Source of the DNA: an uncultured Pirellula sp.
Lineage (GTDB): Bacteria > Planctomycetota > Planctomycetia > Pirellulales > Pirellulaceae
Direction: 5' to 3'
DNA: 48,361 nucleotides
Assembly (NCBI GenBank): GCA_903858115.1
Contig: CAIOHR010000200.1
Location: 1-48,361, forward strand
Shown: in pieces, positions 18,131 to 28,600 of the stretch
Layout: every line of letters starts with the position of its first letter
How positions within the stretch are numbered: the stretch's first letter is position 1
Notes under the pieces: generated by a model
The model's input: the letters and a program-made list of their open reading frames with translations, nothing else
Database searches by the model: none
Told to the model about the DNA's origin: nothing
Made by a program: the position numbers and the translations under genes

Positions 18131-18166
18131 GCGATGCGTTCAAGCCAAGGTGATAAATCGCATCGC
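18131..18166. terminator. Perfect 8-bp inverted repeat between convergent argG and fliM
   Basis: GCGATGCG (18131-18138) is mirrored by CGCATCGC (18159-18166) across 20 nt, in the 83-bp gap between two gene ends. The position suits a shared terminator, but there is no T tract. Confidence 0.35.
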
Positions 18167-18190
18167 ATCAACACCGCATGACGAGTTTTC

Positions 18191-19216
18191 TCAATCTGGC
18201 TTACCCATAAACGATTCGATTTGAATCGCTTTTCTTCCCTTGAATGAGCCGGCGGACGCTAAAAACTTTGTCCTGTTCGACACCTCGACTTCCAGTGGCA
18301 TCGACGTATCCTTTTCGGTAGAAATGATGTCCCCCACCTCCAAATCAAAGAGATCCGATGTCTTGATGGTTGATCTCGCCAGCGTGACCACGATCTCAGC
18401 TTTCGAGCCATCCAGGCGAGAAAGCAATTGTTCATGCGTCTCCGCGTTCGTTTTGGAGGACGCATACCCAATCCAACTATTGCTAGTCAGCTTGGAATTC
18501 ACTCGTTCAATCGTATTGTAGGGAATACAAAGGTTGATCATGCCTCGCACTTGCCCTACCGTCAATTCGAAGCTAACCATCACGACGACTTCATTGGGTG
18601 GCACAATTTGTACTAACTGCGGATTGCTTTCAACACGTTCCACCTCAATGTTCATTTCGACAATATTGAACCAAGCTTTTTGCAGCTCTCTAAGAAACAC
18701 ATTGCTTATGCGAGTCGCTAACTTCAATTCGATGTCCGAAAGTGGACGCTTTAGCATCGAATCACCAGCAACTCCACCACCTAGCATCCTATCAATGATG
18801 GGATAAAGGAGACCTGGGCTGATGTCGAGCACCCAGTTTCCTTCCAGCGGTTTGGGATTGAGCAAATTGAAGCAAGTCGGAATCGTCAAACTGTATACAA
18901 ATTCGCTGTAGGTCAATTGATCAACACTGATCAACCGAACTTCTACCATGGTCCGCAACACTGCCGAAAGCGAAGCCCCCAGGTTTCGAGAAAAGCTATC
19001 ATGCAGCGACTGAAGCGCACGCATCTGCTCTTTTCCGACCCGTTCGGGACGCTTGAAATCGTACGCGAGCACGCGCACCTTCGGCGCCGGCGCTTTCTTC
19101 GTTTCCGGCTTCTTCGCCACCTCAACGGGGGCTGCTGCAGGTGCAGCGCCAGCACCTTGCTCCAACGACTGAAGCAAACTCTCTACGTCACTTCTGCTGA
19201 GAACGTCATCTGACAT
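18191..19216 (-). CDS. fliM: Flagellar motor switch protein FliM
   Basis: FliM is part of the C-ring switch complex that binds phospho-CheY and sets rotation direction. The 341 residues show the N-terminal CheY-binding segment (DDVLSRSDVESLLQSLEQG), an Ala/Pro/Lys linker at about 20-50, and the FliM middle domain (YDFKRPERVGKEQMRALQSL, LGGGVAGDSMLKRPLSDIE, NEVVVMVSFELTVGQVRGMI). A C-terminal SpoA/FliN-like domain follows (VTLARSTIKTSDLFDLEVGD). aaagga 6 bases before the ATG supports the start. The CheY-binding motif is a little divergent from the usual LSQDEIDALL. No other flagellar gene is in the window, so the gene is isolated, as flagellar genes often are in planctomycetes. proA lies 63 bp upstream on the same strand. 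Confidence 0.95.
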   Translation of the reverse strand: MSDDVLSRSDVESLLQSLEQGAGAAPAAAPVEVAKKPETKKAPAPKVRVLAYDFKRPERVGKEQMRALQSLHDSFSRNLGASLSAVLRTMVEVRLISVDQLTYSEFVYSLTIPTCFNLLNPKPLEGNWVLDISPGLLYPIIDRMLGGGVAGDSMLKRPLSDIELKLATRISNVFLRELQKAWFNIVEMNIEVERVESNPQLVQIVPPNEVVVMVSFELTVGQVRGMINLCIPYNTIERVNSKLTSNSWIGYASSKTNAETHEQLLSRLDGSKAEIVVTLARSTIKTSDLFDLEVGDIISTEKDTSMPLEVEVSNRTKFLASAGSFKGRKAIQIESFMGKPD

Positions 19217-19279
19217 CTGGAATCCTTTCCCGTTGAGTTGTCGTTACGCGTTGAATCGATCTAGATCTTGAATCAACGG

Positions 19280-20554
19280 TTACGATCGAACGTGTCCGTT
19301 TCCTTGCACAATGTATTTATAAGTAGTTAGTTCCTTGAGTCCACATGGACCTCGGGCATGAAATTTATCTGTGCTAATTCCGATTTCGGCACCCATGCCT
19401 AATTGACTTCCATCGTTGAATCGTGTCGATGCATTCACCATCACCGCCGACGAATCAATTGCTCTCGTGAATTTCTGTGCTACATCGACTCGATCCGTCA
19501 CAATCGCTTCGGTATGACGGGAACTGTATTGATTAATGTGGTCGATCGCTTCTTCGAGCGATTGGACGACCCTGACACTCATGACGGGCCCTAGGTATTC
19601 TTGTGACCAATCTTGCTCTGTAGCCTCGATTGCTGTCGGCATGATATCGACACATCGCTTGTCGCCTCGAAACTGAATCGCATACTTCGAGAGTTCTTTC
19701 TCCAATCGGGGCAGAAACTGCTCCGCGACCGAAGCATGAACCACGAGCGACTCCATTGCATTACACACGCCCATGCGTTGGCATTTGGCATTTTCAATGA
19801 TCCGAATAGCCATGTCCAAATTCGCATATCGATCGACGTACACATGACAATTGCCATCGTAGTGTTTGAGCACGGGCATCGTAGCTTCTGAAACGACTCG
19901 CCTGATTAGACTCTCGCCACCGCGGGGGATCACGAGATCGATACAATCCGAACGCTTCAATAATTGGCCGACAACCTCTCGATCAGGCATCGAAATCAAT
20001 TGCACGGCATCAAACGGGACCCCTATATCGACAGCAACCCCACGCAAAACATCGATGATGGCCGCAGAGCTGCTGGCGGCCTCTTTGCCTCCTCGAAGGA
20101 TGATCGCATTGCCACTTTTGATGGCGATCGCCGCAGCATCTGCGGTGACATTCGGCCGTGATTCGTAGATGAAAAACACAACACCCAAAGGAACGCGAAC
20201 CTTGCGAACCTCTAACCCATTCGGACGAATGGAACCCTCGAGCACCTCGCCAATAGGATCCGGAAGCGCTGCCACGTCGCGAAGCCCCTTCGCAATTTGC
20301 GAGACTCGATCGGTTGTGAGCCTGAGCCTATCTTTCTCTGCATCGGTCAAGCCAAATGCATCAGATTTTGCCATGTCCATTTCGTTCGCGAGTAGCAAAT
20401 CCGGTACTTTGTTTTCCAGTCGCATCGCGGACTCGAGCAACCATCGGTTTTTGATGTCCGTAGACAAGCTTACCATCTGTCGTGACGCGACTTTCGCGCG
20501 ACGTGCAATGTCGGCACAATATGACGTTATGTCTACGGATTCTTGCAATGACAT
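19280..20554 (-). CDS. proA: Glutamate-5-semialdehyde dehydrogenase
   Basis: ProA reduces glutamyl-5-phosphate to the semialdehyde with NADPH in proline synthesis. The 424 residues match the family length. Motifs are VRVPLGVVFFIYESRPNVTA (cofactor region), GNAIILRGGKEAASSSAAI, DLVIPRGGESLIRRV, and the catalytic Cys in QRMGVCNAMESLVVH. MVNASTRFNDGSQLGMGAEI and ARGPCGLKELTTYKYIVQG complete the C-terminus. proB, its usual partner, is not present. It lies between the ROK kinase gene (93 bp upstream) and fliM (63 bp downstream), all on the minus strand. Confidence 0.97.
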   Translation of the reverse strand: MSLQESVDITSYCADIARRAKVASRQMVSLSTDIKNRWLLESAMRLENKVPDLLLANEMDMAKSDAFGLTDAEKDRLRLTTDRVSQIAKGLRDVAALPDPIGEVLEGSIRPNGLEVRKVRVPLGVVFFIYESRPNVTADAAAIAIKSGNAIILRGGKEAASSSAAIIDVLRGVAVDIGVPFDAVQLISMPDREVVGQLLKRSDCIDLVIPRGGESLIRRVVSEATMPVLKHYDGNCHVYVDRYANLDMAIRIIENAKCQRMGVCNAMESLVVHASVAEQFLPRLEKELSKYAIQFRGDKRCVDIMPTAIEATEQDWSQEYLGPVMSVRVVQSLEEAIDHINQYSSRHTEAIVTDRVDVAQKFTRAIDSSAVMVNASTRFNDGSQLGMGAEIGISTDKFHARGPCGLKELTTYKYIVQGNGHVRS

Positions 20555-20647
20555 GGTAAGAAACTAGGTAAGTTGGCGAAACACGTCGTGGGAGTATCGG
20601 CAATCCTATCCTTCGGGTCAATCCAGAAAACGAATGACAGCATTGAA

Positions 20648-21619
20648 TTAAGGACTAACCTTCTTCGCCCCCCAGAGCGCCGCTCCCATCGCTCCGGCAT
20701 CGTCCCCTAATTTGGCCATCCTCACTTCGAACATTCCGCTATAACACGGCAAAACGCTTTTCTTCGTGACTCGATTCACTTCCTCGATATAGAGTTCCTC
20801 AAGCGCTTCCACGAGTCCTCCACCCAGAATAATGATCTCTGGACATAACATATGGACCAAGTTGACAACGGCATAGCCGACCATTTGCGCGGCTTGTCGT
20901 ACAACGTTCTCCACCGCTTTGTCGCCATCCCGAATCGCAGCAGCTAGTACTTTGCTTCTTATTTGCGAGATGTCCGTGCCTGTCGCTCGCAACAAATTCG
21001 GAGCCTCGCCACGATAAGCTAGCTTCGCGCATTCCGCAGCGATCGCTAAGCGACTAGCCTCGCTTTCGAGAGTGCCTGTCATGTCGACACCGCTGGTTCG
21101 GTTGCTTGACGAGATTCGAGTGTGGCCGATCTCCATCGCGGAGGAGTTTTTCCCGCGGAGAATCTGCCCCTCGTACACAAATCCACCGCCAATACCTGTT
21201 CCCGGAAAGATGCCCGCGACACTTCGCGCTCCCGACGCCGCCCCAACACTATACTCCCCGTAAACTCCTGCATCGACGTCATTCAAGATCGAAACGGGGC
21301 AATCGAGTTCATCTTCGAGCATCGAACCTAGCGACACGTTCTTCCAGCCCAAGTTTACGGCTACGTTAACAATACCCTTGTCCATATCCACCGGACCGGG
21401 GCACCCTACACCGAGCGATTGAAGCGATTCAAGCGGAAGCTCCGACTCGGTAAAGGTTTCTCGGATCAAGGCTGCGATGCGTGCTACTCCGGCTTGCGCT
21501 CCTTCCGTTCCCTTGGTCTTCTTTCTCTTGCGAGCGACAATTTTGCCAGCTTCGTCCATGACAATACATAGCATTTTGGTTCCGCCCAAATCAAATCCAC
21601 AGGTGTAGTTATTCTGCAT
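20648..21619 (-). CDS. ROK-family sugar kinase (glucokinase-like) lacking the cysteine motif
   Basis: This 323-residue cytoplasmic kinase or kinase-like protein has the ATP phosphate-binding motif GFDLGGTKMLCIVMDEAG at the N-terminus. LGVGCPGPVDMDKG, ILNDVDAGVYGEY (catalytic Asp region), FPGTGIGGGFVYEGQILRGK and the C-terminal IIILGGGLVEA follow, the standard ROK order. The sugar-contacting EIGH is present, but the stretch after it reads TRISSSNRTSGVDMTGTLES, where ROK proteins normally have CxCGxxGCxE. All zinc cysteines are absent while the final Glu is kept. There is no helix-turn-helix, so it is an enzyme rather than a repressor. The substrate is probably a hexose or amino sugar. Confidence 0.9.
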   Translation of the reverse strand: MQNNYTCGFDLGGTKMLCIVMDEAGKIVARKRKKTKGTEGAQAGVARIAALIRETFTESELPLESLQSLGVGCPGPVDMDKGIVNVAVNLGWKNVSLGSMLEDELDCPVSILNDVDAGVYGEYSVGAASGARSVAGIFPGTGIGGGFVYEGQILRGKNSSAMEIGHTRISSSNRTSGVDMTGTLESEASRLAIAAECAKLAYRGEAPNLLRATGTDISQIRSKVLAAAIRDGDKAVENVVRQAAQMVGYAVVNLVHMLCPEIIILGGGLVEALEELYIEEVNRVTKKSVLPCYSGMFEVRMAKLGDDAGAMGAALWGAKKVSP

Positions 21620-21759
21620 TGCTTTCTGGCATTCGCTACGATGATCGTTTCATTCCAGCGTCGCGATAGCCAATCCAGCCGCGATGCTTTTGATGAGTAT
21701 AGTCTATGCCACAGGAAGAACGAGAGACGAACGCAAGACGCCAGAAACTACTCCTAAAT

Positions 21760-22503
21760 TCACTTGAGTCTGGCCACTCGATGCAGCGACGACAAGGTCG
21801 ACATGGCTTCGCGAATCGAAATCTTGGAACTTCCTTTTTGTCGCTCGGTGTAGATAATGCCGACCTCGGTCCATCTCGCGCCCTGCTTGATCAGATGCCA
21901 CAAAATCTCTTCCAAGAAGCCGTATCCTTTTCCTTGAATGGCGCTCCAGTCTAGCTTCGTCAGGGATTGAACGCGGTACAGTCGATAGGCGGAACTGCAA
22001 TCTCGTACATTCCACCCTACCACCCAACGCGCATAAGCGTTCGCAGTACGACTCACTAGCTTTCGCTTCCAAGAGCAACCAGCTAGCCCGCCTCCCTCAA
22101 CATATCGAGAGCCGATGACCAAATCATGGTCTCTCGACTTGGCCAAGAGTTTTGGGATCGCCTGCGGATCATGACTCATATCGGCATCCAGGTTCAAGAC
22201 CCATTCATATCCGTTGCCGATCGCGAACTGCATTCCATCTCGAATCGCAGTCCCCAGACCTAGCTTACCCGGACGTTGAATCAAATGGGTATTCGTTCTG
22301 CGTGCTGCCGCGTCTTGTACCCATTGAGCCGTTCCATCTGGTGAATTGTCATCCACCACAAGGATGTTCACGTTCGGAACCGCCGCATCAATGCTGCTGA
22401 ATAATGCGTCCAGGTTCTGCCGTTCATTGTAGGTACATACCAACACGAGCAATCCTTCTCGTACTCCATGTCCGTCCGTGGTGATGTTCTGGATCGAAGT
22501 CAT
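21760..22503 (-). CDS. Polyprenol-phosphate mannosyltransferase-like GT2 glycosyltransferase
   Basis: This 247-residue GT-A enzyme has VLVCTYNERQNLDALFSSID, ILVVDDNSPDGTAQWV (nucleotide-binding DD), LGTAIRDGMQFAI, LNLDADMSHDPQAIPKLL (DxD-type metal site) and VIGSRYVEGGG, the pattern of DPM1-like synthases. These transfer mannose or another sugar from the nucleotide sugar to a polyprenol phosphate at the membrane. No C-terminal transmembrane helices follow, as in the soluble DPM1 type. Its ATG overlaps the gyrA stop as TGATG, so translation is coupled to gyrA. A functional link with gyrase is not obvious. Confidence 0.9.
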   Translation of the reverse strand: MTSIQNITTDGHGVREGLLVLVCTYNERQNLDALFSSIDAAVPNVNILVVDDNSPDGTAQWVQDAAARRTNTHLIQRPGKLGLGTAIRDGMQFAIGNGYEWVLNLDADMSHDPQAIPKLLAKSRDHDLVIGSRYVEGGGLAGCSWKRKLVSRTANAYARWVVGWNVRDCSSAYRLYRVQSLTKLDWSAIQGKGYGFLEEILWHLIKQGARWTEVGIIYTERQKGSSKISIREAMSTLSSLHRVARLK

Positions 22504-25334
22504 CAGACTTCTTCAGAATCCGATTCGTCCAAATCGCTCGTAGCATCTGGCCCGGAATCTGAGGTCTCGGATACAGGTGGCGATGCCATCGGAACCTTGG
22601 CTGCCTCGATCGCAGACTCGTCGATCTCTTCATAAGGAACCCGAACCAAGGCGGTAAGCGAATCCCCCTCATCCAAGCTCATGATGCGAACACCTTGGGT
22701 GTTTCGACCGATGACGCTGATATCCTTAGCTGCAATTCGTTGAATCTTGCCACGCATCGTCATCATCATGACTTCGTCGGTCTCGTAGATCGGCACGATC
22801 CCGACAACACGACCGTTTCTCTTGGATGTCTTGATGTCGATAACACCTTTGCCGCCACGACGCTGTGTACGGTATCGGTTCGCGGAACTCAGATCCTCGG
22901 CTTCTGGTTCTTCGGCGACCTCTTCTTCCGTCACGACTTCTTCGCCCGATTCATCGTCCGCAGGTGGTGGCAATTCACGGCCAGCCATTTCGTCACCAGG
23001 TCCGAACGTCGTTCGCTTGCCGTATCCGAACTCACATGCGGTGAGCAACGTAGCCGTCGGGTCAGCAACGACCATCCCGACCAATTCGTCACCCTTGCGT
23101 AGCGAGATACCTTTGACACCCGATGTGTTACGTCCCATCGGACGCGCGTCGCTTTCCGCGAATCGAATGGCCATACCATTCGCTGTTGAGAGGACGATTT
23201 GATCGTTCGGCTTCGTGATGACGACATCCACCAACTCGTCATCTTCTCGAAGCTTGATCGCAATAATTCCTCCCTTCTTGGGACGGCTGTACGATTCGAG
23301 TTCTGTCTTTTTCACTACACCCTTCTTAGTTGCCATCATCAAGAAGTGGCCAGGCAAATTGAAATCGCGAATAGCAATACAGTCGCGGATCTTTTCTTCT
23401 GGGGACAAGTTCAATAGATTCACGACCGCTCTACCGCGGCTTTCTCGAGACATCTGCGGAATCTCCCAAACCTTTTGCCAATAAACTTTCCCTTGGTTCG
23501 TGAAGAACAAGAGATAAGCGTGAGTGCTGGCAACAAACAAATGCTCAACCGGATCTTCTCCCTCCGCTCTCATTCCAGCAACGCCTTTACCACCCCGCTT
23601 CTGAGAGCGGTACGTGGTTGCCGGAATTCGTTTGATGTACCCCTGTGTCGAGATCGTGACAACCATGGTCTCCTCGGTGATGAGGTCTTCCATGTTGTAA
23701 TCACCGAGCTCTTCGTCATCGATCACGGTTCGACGATTGTTTCCGTACCGTCGTGCGATCTCTTCCAAGTCCGATTTGATCATGCCAAAGATGCGAGCTT
23801 GATCACCCAAAATGTCGCGGTACTCCATGATCTCATCCAGCAATGCCGAGTGCTCTTGTGCGAGCTTCTCTTGTTCTAGGCCGGCCAACTGCCCGAGAGT
23901 CATTCGCAAAATGGCATCGGTCTGAACACTGGTCAGCGTATAGTTGTCGCTGATCCCTCGCTCCAATTGGAAATCCGAGTATCCCCGTTCACCAAGAGCT
24001 CGTTCCATCATCGATGCAGGGCAACCGACACCCATCAACTTCTCTTTGGCTTCCGCCTGCGTGCGGCTGTTTCTGATGATCTTGATAATGTGATCAATGT
24101 CAGCCAATGCCAGCAACAATCCCTCAACGACGTGCTTTCGTTTCCTCGCAGACGCAAGCAAAAACTGGGTGCGACGGCGAATAACGATCACGCGGTGACG
24201 CAAGAACTCTTGCATCATTTCTTTGAGTGTCAGCTCGCGTGGTTTACCATCGACCAGCGCCAGCAGAATGATGGAGTGCGTTTCCTGCAACGACGAGAAC
24301 TGATACAACTGGTTTAGAACGATGTGCGGATCGTGACCTTGTTTGATCTCGACGACGATCCGAACGGGTTCTTTCAAATCGCTTTCATCGCGTATAGCAG
24401 AAATGCCTTTGATCTTGTCACCACGAACTAGGTCCGCGATCCGTTCCACGACGCGATCTCGAAACTGTTGGTAAGGAATTTCTCGAATGATCAATCGAGA
24501 CTTCTTGCCTTCTTCGACATCGACACGCGCTCGAACAATGATGGTCGAGCGTCCCGTGTTGTAAGCTTTTCGAATCGAGTATCGGCCGCAGATGATTCCT
24601 CCGGTGGGAAAGTCTGGACCGGGTACGATTTCGCATAGTTCGCTGATCGAAATGTCGGGGTCCTCGATAAGCCGAACCAACCCAGCACAGATTTCTCGCA
24701 AGTTGTGAGGTGGAATACTCGTCGCCATGCCGACTGCGATTCCAGTTGCGCCGTTCACGAGCAAGTTCGGGAACTTGGATGGCAACACCACGGGTTCCGT
24801 ACGCCGCTCGTCATACGTCGGGATAAAGTCGACGGTGTCCAGCTTCAAGTCTTCAAGAAGCATGGCGGCAGGCGGGGCGAGCCTAGCTTCCGTGTATCGC
24901 ATTGCAGCCGCTGGCAAACCAGCGATGGAGCCAAAGTTACCTTGCTTGTCGATCAGAATATGGCGCATATTCCATTCCTGCGCCATCCGTACGAGCGTCG
25001 GATAGATGATCGCTTCCCCGTGCGGGTGATAGTTTCCGGACGTATCGCCAGCGATCTTGGCGCATTTGACTCGGGCGGCTCCCGGAGTCAAATTCAAATC
25101 ATTCATCGCCACCAGAATCCGACGCTGACTAGGTTTCAAACCATCGCGAACGTCCGGCAATGCTCGGCTGACGATCACACTCATCGCGTAAGTCAAATAG
25201 CTATCGCGCAGTTCGTCTTCGATCGCCTCTTCGATCATTCGCTCGCCTGGACCAGTCACATCGTCTCCACCCGCGTTGGGCAAATTGGAGGGATCGTTTT
25301 GGTCAAAATCGTCATCAGGTGGAACAGTGGACAC
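22503..25334 (-). CDS. gyrA: DNA gyrase (or topoisomerase IV-like) subunit A
   Basis: This 943-residue type IIA topoisomerase subunit cleaves and rejoins DNA with GyrB. The start is GTG at 25334; upstream in frame a stop follows after nine codons with no ATG. The breakage-reunion domain includes LPDVRDGLKPSQRRIL, YHPHGEAIIYPTLVRMAQ and catalytic Tyr147 in AMRYTEARL. A coiled-coil segment follows (EYRDILGDQARIFGMIKSDL), then a beta-pinwheel C-terminal domain with two GyrA-box-like motifs, QKRGGKG (about 570) and QRRGGKG (about 840). The acidic tail ends SDLDESDSEEV. In E. coli numbering, residues 82, 83 and 87 are Glu, Ala and Pro rather than Asp, Ser and Asp. gyrB is not in the window. Confidence 0.96.
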   Translation of the reverse strand: MSTVPPDDDFDQNDPSNLPNAGGDDVTGPGERMIEEAIEDELRDSYLTYAMSVIVSRALPDVRDGLKPSQRRILVAMNDLNLTPGAARVKCAKIAGDTSGNYHPHGEAIIYPTLVRMAQEWNMRHILIDKQGNFGSIAGLPAAAMRYTEARLAPPAAMLLEDLKLDTVDFIPTYDERRTEPVVLPSKFPNLLVNGATGIAVGMATSIPPHNLREICAGLVRLIEDPDISISELCEIVPGPDFPTGGIICGRYSIRKAYNTGRSTIIVRARVDVEEGKKSRLIIREIPYQQFRDRVVERIADLVRGDKIKGISAIRDESDLKEPVRIVVEIKQGHDPHIVLNQLYQFSSLQETHSIILLALVDGKPRELTLKEMMQEFLRHRVIVIRRRTQFLLASARKRKHVVEGLLLALADIDHIIKIIRNSRTQAEAKEKLMGVGCPASMMERALGERGYSDFQLERGISDNYTLTSVQTDAILRMTLGQLAGLEQEKLAQEHSALLDEIMEYRDILGDQARIFGMIKSDLEEIARRYGNNRRTVIDDEELGDYNMEDLITEETMVVTISTQGYIKRIPATTYRSQKRGGKGVAGMRAEGEDPVEHLFVASTHAYLLFFTNQGKVYWQKVWEIPQMSRESRGRAVVNLLNLSPEEKIRDCIAIRDFNLPGHFLMMATKKGVVKKTELESYSRPKKGGIIAIKLREDDELVDVVITKPNDQIVLSTANGMAIRFAESDARPMGRNTSGVKGISLRKGDELVGMVVADPTATLLTACEFGYGKRTTFGPGDEMAGRELPPPADDESGEEVVTEEEVAEEPEAEDLSSANRYRTQRRGGKGVIDIKTSKRNGRVVGIVPIYETDEVMMMTMRGKIQRIAAKDISVIGRNTQGVRIMSLDEGDSLTALVRVPYEEIDESAIEAAKVPMASPPVSETSDSGPDATSDLDESDSEEV

Positions 25335-25416
25335 TTCAGCAAGCCGATCTTCAGGTGGATTTTGAAGTCATTTCGAAGCTTTGCTCCAAAACGCTCAAAA
25401 AAGCAATGTATTTCCA

Positions 25417-25435
25417 GGTTTTTCGTACTGAAAAA
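25417..25435. promoter_or_regulatory. Hairpin in the gyrA upstream region
   Basis: GTTTTTC (25417-25423) pairs with GAAAAAC (25429-25435), loop gtact, about 83 bp before the gyrA start in the 288-bp divergent gap to the PSD1 gene. It could be part of gyrA leader control or a binding site; nothing else in the gap is identifiable. Confidence 0.3.
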
Positions 25436-25622
25436 CGGACCTGAATTCTACTCGAAAGTCACCTTTTTCACAACCGCCCCAGAGGATCCTTCATGCCTTG
25501 CCGAAATCATCCCAAGATCGTCTGCTAGACTAGAATAGATGTCGGCTTACGCTGACTTGCCTATCCCGCCTTTCACCTGTCGAACTCGATTCCGTCCTAC
25601 CACGAATCGCATCGTAATCCCC

Positions 25623-28600
25623 ATGACAAAACGATCTCCGCTGTTCAACATACTCGCTTGGGCGATCGCCTATTTCGTCCCCGCGTTCTGCTGGCACCCC
25701 TATAGCTCGGCTTCCGAAACCGACGAACAGCGAGCCGTGCGCGAGCATTTCGAGAAAAAGGTCCGCCCGATTCTCGTGCAACGCTGCTACGAATGCCACA
25801 GCGGTTCCGCAAAGCGTATCGAGGGAAGCCTTCGCATCGACCATCCGACGTTCCTTAGCAAAGGTGGTGATTCTGGACCTGTCCTCGATAAAGAAGCTCT
25901 TAGCCAAAGTTTGTTGCTCCAGGCGATTCGCTACGACGGACTTGAAATGCCTCCGTCCGGTCGTTTGCCAATCGAAGAGGTTGAGACGCTCTCAGATTGG
26001 GTACAAAAAGGGGCTTACTGGCCAGAAGAGCCCGTCCCCGAATCTCCAAAAAATTCCGCTCCCTTTTCGATCGAACTTCGCAAGCAATCGCATTGGGCGT
26101 GGAAACAAATTGTTGCACCGGATCTTCCCAGCATGCAATTGACAGATCTTCGAAACAACGCGATCGATGCATTTGTCCTGAGCAAACAACGAGAGCGCCA
26201 ACTCTCGATGTCCGAGCAGGCGGATCGAGCGACTACGATTCGAAGGCTTCACTGGGATCTACTAGGCGTTCCACCGAGCAACGATACTCTTCAATATTGG
26301 ACACACTGTACCTCAGTCGATTGGTATGAGAACTACCTCGATTCACTTTTAGCCGATCCGCAGTTGGGTGTCCGATTTGCACGTCATTGGCTCGATCTCG
26401 TTCGGTATGCTCAATCTCGCGGGCACGAGTTCGATGAAGATACACCGGGCGCCGAGCACTACCGTGACTACGTGGTGCGAGCCTTCAATGCCGATGTACC
26501 CTTTGATCAATTTCTTACAGAACATATTGCTGGAGATTTGTTGCCTGAGCCAAGACGACATCCGACGAAAGAGTGGAATGAGTCCGTCTTGGGAACTGGT
26601 TTCTGGCACTTAGGGGAATGGGTCCATTCGCCAGTCGATACCAGGAAAGATGAGACCGATCGATTCGACAATATGGTTGACGTTTTTTCGAAGACCTTTC
26701 TTGGGCTCACGGTTGCATGTGCTCGTTGCCACGATCACAAGTTTGACGCGATCAGCACAGAAGACTACTACGCGCTTTACGGCTATCTTCGGAGCAGCCA
26801 CTACCGACTGGTTCGATTCGAAACGGATGCACAAGACAAACGCCTTCGTCAAGAACTCGATGGCATCCGTGCAAAGTATCGACCTCTCGTGAAAGAAGCA
26901 TTTAGCCAACTAACGAAAGAAACGTACTCTTCGAAGATCGCCGAAGCGCGAATCGAAACGTCGAAGGCAGATTCTCTTGCGCTGCCTCTCCCAAGAGACA
27001 ACCCTCGCGTGCTGCTGGATAGCCGAACGATTCGCCCTGAGGATTGGCACGTGGATGGCTATGCATTTGGACACGAAGTTGCTCAACCGCACTGGGATTC
27101 TATTTATCCTGTTGGCAACAAGAATGAACCCATTGGGTACTCACTCCACTGGAGCAGCTTTCCAAGTATCGCAGCCAATCCACGGTGGCTTTCTGAACAA
27201 TCCGAAGTTCGCAAGGTGAATTCCAAGAATCGGCGCCCCCAAATCGATACCGCTGGAAAGACGTTCCTCACTCCTAGCTTCACGCTCCAGTCGGCTCATC
27301 TTTCCTTCTTGGTGCGGGGAGATTTACGAGTATTCATCGCCGTCGATTCCCATCGCTTGATCGCAGGGCCATTGCACGGGGAAACTGTCTTTGAGCCGAA
27401 ATCAGACGGCCAGCATTCGATGCGTTGGGTCAAGGGGCCTAATCTGACTCGCTACATCGGGAAACGAATTCATTTGGAGTTCTCACCTTCCAACAATCAT
27501 GCACTCGATCTTTATCAAGTGATCGAGGGTGCTCCCCCGGAAGCGTCGGACGTTGATGAGTCAGACCGATCCCTTGCTATGGATGGTCTGAAGACTGAAG
27601 GCGAACTTCGAAAGATTCTGACCAACGATCCAACCGTACCCTCCATTCCCGCATCGATCGAATTCCGTCGACTCATCGACGAATGGGTAAACATGGAACG
27701 AGAGGCTGAAAACAACTTCCCACGTGTATCCCGATTGGCGATGGCGATGCAAGATGGTTCGGGGCAAAACGATTTTCTTCTGATTCGAGGCAACGCAGAC
27801 CGACCCGCTGCTGAAGTTCCGCGTCGCTTTCTCGAGGCGTTGGGAGGCAAGCAAAGCCCGGTTGCTCCCAAGAATGGTTCCGGTCGACTGGAACTGGCGA
27901 AAGATCTCCTTCGCAGCGACAACCCTTTGGTTGCTCGAGTATTTGTCAATCGTTGGTGGCACCATCTTCTCGGTCGAGGAATCGTCCCAACTACGGATGA
28001 TTTCGGTGTCCAAGGACTTCCTCCAACCCATCCAGAGCTTCTGGATTATCTATCCATTCAATTGCGCGAATCTGGCTGGTCTTTTAAGCAGATCATTCGC
28101 GAGATTTGCTCGTCTCATACCTATCGGCAACAAGCCCCCATCGCTGGATTTTTGAAGCAAGATCCCACCAACCAATGGCTCGCTTTCGCGAATATCAAGA
28201 AACTGGAAGGCGAAGCAGTACGTGACGGGATGCTTGCCGTTTCAGGTCAGTTGGATTGGCAACTGGAGGGCAATACGGAACCTGTTTTTCTGAATGACTT
28301 TCTTACCGGACGAGGACGCCCCGGCAAAAGTGGCGTGCTTCATGGCAATAGCCGTCGATCTCTTTACTTAGAGGTTCGACGCAATTTCTTAAACCCGATG
28401 CTGACGGCATTCGATATGCCCACTCCGTTCAGTTCCATGGGCCGAAGAAATATCTCGAACGTCCCTGCACAAGCATTAACGATGCTGAACGATCCGTTGG
28501 TCCACTGGATCGCGGAACGATGGTCGAAGAATATTCTTCTGTCGGAAGGTGATATTCGATCGAAGGCTTCGAGCATGTTGCGAGCAACGCGAGGACGCGA

